Source: JBEPVZ01 sp041690695 (lineage in GTDB: Bacteria; Patescibacteriota; Microgenomatia; Daviesbacterales; UBA10151). Taken from it: a stretch of DNA of 23,588 bases. Where the stretch lies: contig JBEPVZ010000018.1 of assembly GCA_041690695.1 (NCBI GenBank), positions 1 to 23,588 on the forward strand. Reading direction: 5' to 3'. The notes under the pieces were generated by a model. The model worked only from the letters and a program-made list of their open reading frames with translations. It had not been told where the DNA came from and searched no databases. The translations under genes and the position numbers were made by a program. Shown in pieces: positions 20,717-23,588 of the stretch. Positions within the stretch are counted from its first letter, which is position 1, and every line of letters starts with the position of its first letter.

Positions 20717-21446
20717 CTTCGTAGCTTATCGTGACGTTAATTATCACCTCGTTTGAACCCGGCTGAAGTTCTGTTGGAGCAGATTTGGAATCCAGACTGG
20801 CGGCTGCATAAGCGATCGGACCAGGTTGACCATTTGGACTCTCGGTATAATTGACAATCTTACCTAAACTAAACCCAGCCATTTTGGCAATTTTTGCAGC
20901 TTTAGTTTTTGCATCGGCTAAAGCCATCTGACGAGCCTGGTCTTCAGCGGCTGAGCCATCTGTAACATCAAAATTAACTCCGCCGGCTTGGGTTGCGCCA
21001 TTGGCAACGGCCGTATCCAGAACCTGGTTGGCAAGATCAATTTTCGTAACCGTAATCGTTAAATTCGTGTCAGCAGTGTAGCCAGTAATAGCTTGATTAC
21101 TTTTGGTGTAATCATAAGTTGGGCTGACGTTATAATTTGCGGTTTGAATATCTTTTGGGTCAATCCCTAACGCTTTAATGGCGGCACTAATCTTATTAAT
21201 TGAAGCGTTCATCTGGCTTTGAACGTCTTGGGCGGTTGTTCCCGTGGCATGAACGCCGACGCTAACGGTTGCTTTATCGGGCTTAGCTTGAGCCTTACCA
21301 GTTCCAGTTACATCAAAGGTCGAAGCTTTAGTTGTTGAAACGGAGTTAATAGAGAACGGCAATGGTCCAGCTAATTTATTGTAACCAAAGAGAAGAATAA
21401 AAAATAAGATTAAACTAAAGGCGGATTGTCCAAAACGAGCAAGCAT
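20709..21446 (-). CDS. SIMPL-domain (DUF541) secreted or membrane-anchored protein
   Basis: The 245-residue protein starts MLARFGQSAF and has one membrane segment at about residues 8-25 (FSLILFFILLFGYNKL), a signal anchor or uncleaved signal. The SIMPL domain follows: VTGTGKAQAKPDKATVSVGVHATG, the helix AQDVQSQMNASINKISAAIKALGI, DIQTANYNVSPTYDY, the characteristic region ALADAKTKAAKIAKMAGFSLGKIVNYTES and a terminal beta strand NEVIINVTISYEVN. SIMPL proteins are oligomeric envelope proteins; their role is not settled. I chose ATG 21446 over the in-frame ATG at 21485, because a TGC-TATAAT extended -10 box ends 7 nt before 21446 and the longer form would overlap the divergent Nudix gene. Confidence 0.9.
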   Translation of the reverse strand: MLARFGQSAFSLILFFILLFGYNKLAGPLPFSINSVSTTKASTFDVTGTGKAQAKPDKATVSVGVHATGTTAQDVQSQMNASINKISAAIKALGIDPKDIQTANYNVSPTYDYTKSNQAITGYTADTNLTITVTKIDLANQVLDTAVANGATQAGGVNFDVTDGSAAEDQARQMALADAKTKAAKIAKMAGFSLGKIVNYTESPNGQPGPIAYAAASLDSKSAPTELQPGSNEVIINVTISYEVN

Positions 21447-21452
21447 TAATGA

Positions 21453-21459
21453 TATTATA
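21453..21459. promoter_or_regulatory. Overlapping divergent -10 boxes for SIMPL and Nudix genes
   Basis: The minus strand reads TATAAT (21459 to 21454) with an extended TG two bases upstream, 7 nt before the SIMPL ATG (21446). The plus strand reads TATTAT (21453-21458), 6 nt before the Nudix ATG (21465). The two boxes share five base pairs, so the two genes cannot fire at the same instant from this site. No good -35 box is visible for either. Confidence 0.6.
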
Positions 21460-21464
21460 GCATG

Positions 21465-21872
21465 ATGAAAATTCCCGATATTCATAAAGCTGGTGGCATT
21501 TTAATTAAAGACCGAAAGTTATTGGTCGAAAAGTCTTTTACTAAGGAATTATTTTATGCTCCAGGCGGAAAGCTCGAAATAGGTGAAACTTCACCTCAGG
21601 CCTTGGTGCGTGAACTCAAAGAGGAGTTTAATATCGATATTTTAGAATCGGATATAGAATTTTTTGGAACTTTTTATGATAAAGTTCATAACACCGATAA
21701 GACGATTCAAATGGATGTTTATCTGGTTAAAGACTGGCAGGGTCAGCCTTCTCCCAATCGGGAAGTTGAGAAGATTTTGTGGATTGATAGTCAAACTGAG
21801 GGAGTTTCCGTTGGCACAATTTTTGGCCAACAAGTTATGCCTAAATTAAAAGATCAGAACCTGATCGATTAA
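21465..21872 (+). CDS. Nudix hydrolase
   Basis: Nudix enzymes hydrolyse nucleoside diphosphates linked to another group. The 135-residue protein has an almost perfect Nudix box at residues 35-54: G35, five residues, E41, seven residues, R49-E50-L51, one residue, E53-E54, followed by FNI instead of the usual Gly-hydrophobic. The order of strands (HKAGGILIKDRKLLVEKS, YAPGGKLEIGETSP) is typical of small housecleaning or ADP-ribose-type Nudix proteins; the substrate cannot be told. I prefer the second of two adjacent ATGs (21465) because its distance to the -10 box matches other leaderless starts; 21462 would add one Met. Confidence 0.9.
   Translation: MKIPDIHKAGGILIKDRKLLVEKSFTKELFYAPGGKLEIGETSPQALVRELKEEFNIDILESDIEFFGTFYDKVHNTDKTIQMDVYLVKDWQGQPSPNREVEKILWIDSQTEGVSVGTIFGQQVMPKLKDQNLID
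21852..21866 (+). terminator. Hairpin at the end of the Nudix gene (possible terminator)
   Basis: GATCAG (21852-21857) and CTGATC (21861-21866) form a perfect 6-bp stem around AAC inside the last codons of the Nudix gene. It is followed by GATTAAATTT, a poor U-tract, so termination is possible but not proven. The next promoter begins 9 nt further on. Confidence 0.35.
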
Positions 21873-21874
21873 AT

Positions 21875-21903
21875 TTGACATTTCCGGGGATTGAGCCTAG
21901 AAT
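21875..21903 (+). promoter_or_regulatory. Consensus promoter of the 21911 gene
   Basis: TTGACA (21875-21880), a 17-nt spacer and TAGAAT (21898-21903). The ATG at 21911 starts 7 nt after the -10 box. This is the best promoter in the window and the clearest example of a leaderless arrangement. Confidence 0.85.
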
Positions 21904-21910
21904 TGCCGCT

Positions 21911-22378
21911 ATGTTAGAAAACAGGACTAGTTTTGGGTCAGCTATGTCAGAAGTTATTAAACAAGATTCTGAACCGTTCGTTAGAGCTCTACTTCGCCAA
22001 CGATTGATTTTATGTTTGGCAGGGCTTGGTTTGGGTGCGCTTGGAGTTGGCCCGGACATTGGATTTCAATCGCAGCCTCAGCCGGAAAGCGCGTGCGTTT
22101 TAGTCTCTAACGGTTCAGGTGAGGGTGCCATTTCCAGTAGTTCCTCTCGTCCATTAATTTTAATTTATCAAGAGACCCCCCCAACTTGGGCTACATTAGT
22201 GATTGATCGTAAGCCCCAAAAATTTACAGCGCTTCCGGGTGTGCCCGCGATTAGTTGTCCGCAAGACTTAGTAGCTTATCAGACTCAACAATTAAAGGCC
22301 GATATAGAAGCTACTAATCATCATATTACGGTCCAGGTTGAAGATGCTGAAGTTGGATTAGCCTCTCCTTCACGCTAG
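21911..22378 (+). CDS. Orphan protein of unknown function, 155 aa
   Basis: No family recognised. The product (MLENRTSFGSAMSEV) has a polar N-terminus, an Arg-bearing segment, one hydrophobic stretch at about residues 31-50 (LILCLAGLGLGALGVG) that could be a membrane anchor, then a Ser/Gly-rich linker (about 66-85) and a polar C-terminal part with two cysteines (Cys62 and Cys115). An N-in, C-out single-pass topology is possible. The frame extends upstream to a TTG at 21875, but that TTG is the -35 hexamer, so ATG 21911 is the start. Expression is supported by a consensus promoter; function is unknown. Confidence 0.7.
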   Translation: MLENRTSFGSAMSEVIKQDSEPFVRALLRQRLILCLAGLGLGALGVGPDIGFQSQPQPESACVLVSNGSGEGAISSSSSRPLILIYQETPPTWATLVIDRKPQKFTALPGVPAISCPQDLVAYQTQQLKADIEATNHHITVQVEDAEVGLASPSR

Positions 22379-22424
22379 TTATCGTCTGTAGATCCATCGA
22401 CTGCATTTGTCTACTCTCTGGAGT

Positions 22425-22678
22425 ATGGCAACTAGTCCAACACGAAAGAAGTTTGGCGATAGATTACGTGAAATTCGCAAACAAGCCAACTTATCTCAAG
22501 AGGAGTTATGTTTTAAAGCAAGCTTCACCGAACACCTATTGGTTCGATCGAACGAGGTGAACAAAATATCTCAATTGATAATATTCATAAGCTAGCCAGG
22601 ACTTTAAATATTGCAGTTAGTGACTTGTTTGTTGATGAATACGGTTCGACTTCTAAGAAAACTCCTCAAAAATGGTAA
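22425..22678 (+). pseudogene. XRE-family helix-turn-helix regulator, broken by a frameshift
   Basis: The first frame (ATG 22425) reads MATSPTRKKFGDRLREIRKQANLSQEELCFKA, the start of a classic Cro/C1-type HTH. At about 22518-22522 homology continues in the -1 frame: KLHRTPIGSIERGEQNISIDNIHKLARTLNIAVSDLFVDEY to TAA 22676-22678, the rest of the domain. The simplest explanation is loss of one base between the codons for KA and LHRT. Joined, the protein would be about 84 residues, normal for a small XRE repressor. No canonical X-XXY-YYZ slippery site lies in register at the break, so programmed frameshifting is not supported; recent mutation or a sequence error is more likely. A weak GGAG (22420-22423) lies just before the ATG. 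Confidence 0.85.
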
Positions 22679-22722
22679 TCTCGTAAATACTTATTTATGT
22701 GATAAAATCACCGGTGAGCTTA

Positions 22723-22794
22723 CGGGGTGTAGTTCATCGGCAGAACGCTGGGCTGGGGGTCCAGATGTAGAGAGTTCAATTCTCTCCACCCCGA
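22723..22794 (+). tRNA. tRNA-Pro (anticodon GGG)
   Basis: All arms fold: acceptor CGGGGTG (22723-22729) / CACCCCG (22787-22793), D arm GTTC/GAAC with loop ATCGGCA, anticodon stem CTGGG/TCCAG with loop CTGGGGG giving anticodon GGG, a 5-nt variable loop, and T arm GAGAG/CTCTC with loop TTCAATT. The discriminator is A (22794). CCA is not encoded (the next bases are CCC). The first pair C1-G72 is typical of bacterial tRNA-Pro. A TAAAAT box (22703-22708) lies 14 nt upstream and may be the -10 element. The next coding start is only 10 bases beyond the tRNA end. Confidence 0.95.
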
Positions 22795-22803
22795 CCCAAT
22801 AAA

Positions 22804-23196
22804 ATGTCACCATTTACTACTCAAGTTATTAAAATAGTTAAACTTATCCCTAAAGGCAAAGTTGTCAGTTATGGACAAGTCGCTTTGATGATGGGGATGC
22901 CTCGAGCGGCCAGGCAAGTTGGCTGGACTTTAAACAGTTTAGATGGTCAGGTTGAAGAGTTGGATTTACCCTGGTGGCGAGTCATTAATAATAAAGGAAT
23001 AATTAGTATTAAAGGCACCAAATTTAATGGTAAAACGTTACAAAAAAAGTTACTAGAAGTTGATGGGATCGTCGTTTCAAATGATTTAGAGATCGATATG
23101 ACCAAGTATCGTTTTTTGCCGGATCAAAAATTCTTAAAAAATTTAGAACTTGAAAGTAATGAAATAGAAAGAGTTATTAATAAATATAATATCTAA
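22804..23196 (+). CDS. Alkyltransferase-like protein (ATL, MGMT family without catalytic Cys)
   Basis: The 130-residue protein belongs to the O6-alkylguanine-DNA alkyltransferase-like group. It shows IPKGKVVSYGQVALMMGMPRAARQVGWTLNS (the DNA-binding HTH region, Tyr23 and the arginine finger near Arg37) and LPWWRVINNKGIIS, where Trp57 takes the place of the alkyl-accepting Cys of PCHRV. ATL proteins cannot remove alkyl groups but bind alkylated guanine and recruit nucleotide excision repair in other organisms. The C-terminal 30 residues are an extra charged extension. No Shine-Dalgarno site; the ATG starts 9 nt after the tRNA-Pro discriminator, implying co-transcription with the tRNA. Confidence 0.9.
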   Translation: MSPFTTQVIKIVKLIPKGKVVSYGQVALMMGMPRAARQVGWTLNSLDGQVEELDLPWWRVINNKGIISIKGTKFNGKTLQKKLLEVDGIVVSNDLEIDMTKYRFLPDQKFLKNLELESNEIERVINKYNI

Positions 23197-23200
23197 ATAA

Positions 23201-23588
23201 ATGGAGATCTCTCTCGACAAAGCCAAAACTGAAAAGTTATTTTATTTTGTAGTAACTGGAACAATTTATAATACTAATCTTAAAAAATGTTTAATTTTAC
23301 AAAGATCTAAAACTGAGAAGGCGCATCCAAGTTTATGGGGTGTTGTTGGTGGTAAATTAGAATGGACTGATTTAGAAAACAATCCAATTACTCGAAAAAA
23401 CTTTGATGTTTTAGATTGGGAAGGTTTGGTTGAAAAAGTTTTAACTCGCGAGGCCAAAGAAGAATCTAATTTAGCTATCTCAGACTTTCATTATTTAGAT
23501 TCGGTGGTTTTTTTAAGACCAGATAAAATTCCTGTCGTGTGCATGAAATTTGCAGTTAAAACGGATGAAGATAATGTTAAAATTCCGG
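23201..23588 (+). CDS. Nudix hydrolase, 3'-truncated by window edge
   Basis: The frame is open from ATG 23201 (4 nt after the ATL stop) to the end of the window, 129 residues visible. FYFVVTGTIYN, LILQRS and HPSLWGVVGGKLEW are typical of the first half of a Nudix fold. The catalytic helix TREAKEESNL (residues 82-91) supplies the RE and EE residues. Between the GG (50-51) and R83 there are 31 residues where the canonical box has 13, so about 18 residues (region DLENNPITRKNFDVLDWEG) are inserted in the loop. The C-terminal end is outside the window. Which substrate it uses is unknown. Confidence 0.85.
   Translation, partial: MEISLDKAKTEKLFYFVVTGTIYNTNLKKCLILQRSKTEKAHPSLWGVVGGKLEWTDLENNPITRKNFDVLDWEGLVEKVLTREAKEESNLAISDFHYLDSVVFLRPDKIPVVCMKFAVKTDEDNVKIP

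Noticed and set aside
21875..21911. TTG at 21875 as start codon of the orphan gene
   Set aside because: The TTG is the first half of a TTGACA -35 box with a TAGAAT -10 box 17 nt downstream; the ATG at 21911 lies 7 nt after the -10 box.
22512..22522. Programmed -1 frameshift in the XRE gene (run of T then A)
   Set aside because: The T/A runs are not in the X-XXY-YYZ register relative to the reading frame, and the break lies a few bases further on; a one-base deletion is simpler.

Overview
The window looks like chromosomal DNA from a bacterium of the Candidate Phyla Radiation (Patescibacteria). The evidence is an AT-rich sequence, very tight gene packing, an S10-spc-alpha ribosomal supercluster with no room for ribosomal protein L30, lysine- or glutamate-rich tails on many ribosomal proteins, small genes of unknown function, and a tRNA without encoded CCA. 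TGA is used as a stop codon (map, secY, rpsE), so this is not one of the lineages that recodes TGA. I cannot place it more finely from sequence alone.

Layout. Positions 1-886: 3' part of tuf and its terminator. 923-1231: rpsJ (S10), separated from the rest of its usual operon. 1275-2658: an inserted module with two paralogous four-helix membrane proteins facing each other and one orphan gene. 2659-2884: an untranslated region with a dyad, an extended -10 promoter, a structured leader of about 140 nt and a strong intrinsic terminator hairpin 8 nt before rplC. 2885-18494: 31 tightly packed genes: rplC-rplD-rplW-rplB-rpsS-rplV-rpsC-rplP-rpmC-rpsQ-rplN-rplX-rplE-rpsN-rpsH-rplF-rplR-rpsE-rplO-secY-adk-map-infA-rpmJ-rpsM-rpsK-rpsD-rpoA-rplQ-rplM-rpsI. 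They encode ribosome parts, the Sec translocon channel, N-terminal methionine removal, nucleotide balance, initiation factor IF-1 and RNA polymerase alpha. An internal promoter precedes infA.

18512-23588 is an accessory region of short units: a DUF5678-like/retropepsin-like gene pair, a membrane-associated or PH-like protein, a Cas4/RecB-type Fe-S nuclease, a SIMPL-domain protein, a Nudix hydrolase, an orphan protein, a frameshifted XRE regulator, tRNA-Pro(GGG), an alkyltransferase-like DNA repair protein and a second, truncated Nudix gene.

Two modes of translation start are visible. Many genes inside the operon have clear Shine-Dalgarno sites (several GGAG/GGAGG), often embedded in the 3' codons of the gene before. 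Most stand-alone genes instead have a -10 box only 6-10 nt before the ATG, which predicts leaderless mRNAs. This corrected several start codons: for example, a TTG at 21875 that could be read as a start is really the first part of a TTGACA -35 box.

The most interesting items are the attenuator-like leader of the ribosomal operon, the leaderless promoter architecture, three in-frame hairpins with a compensatory base-pair change in the acidic L3 tail, and the inverted paralog module that splits rpsJ from rplC.
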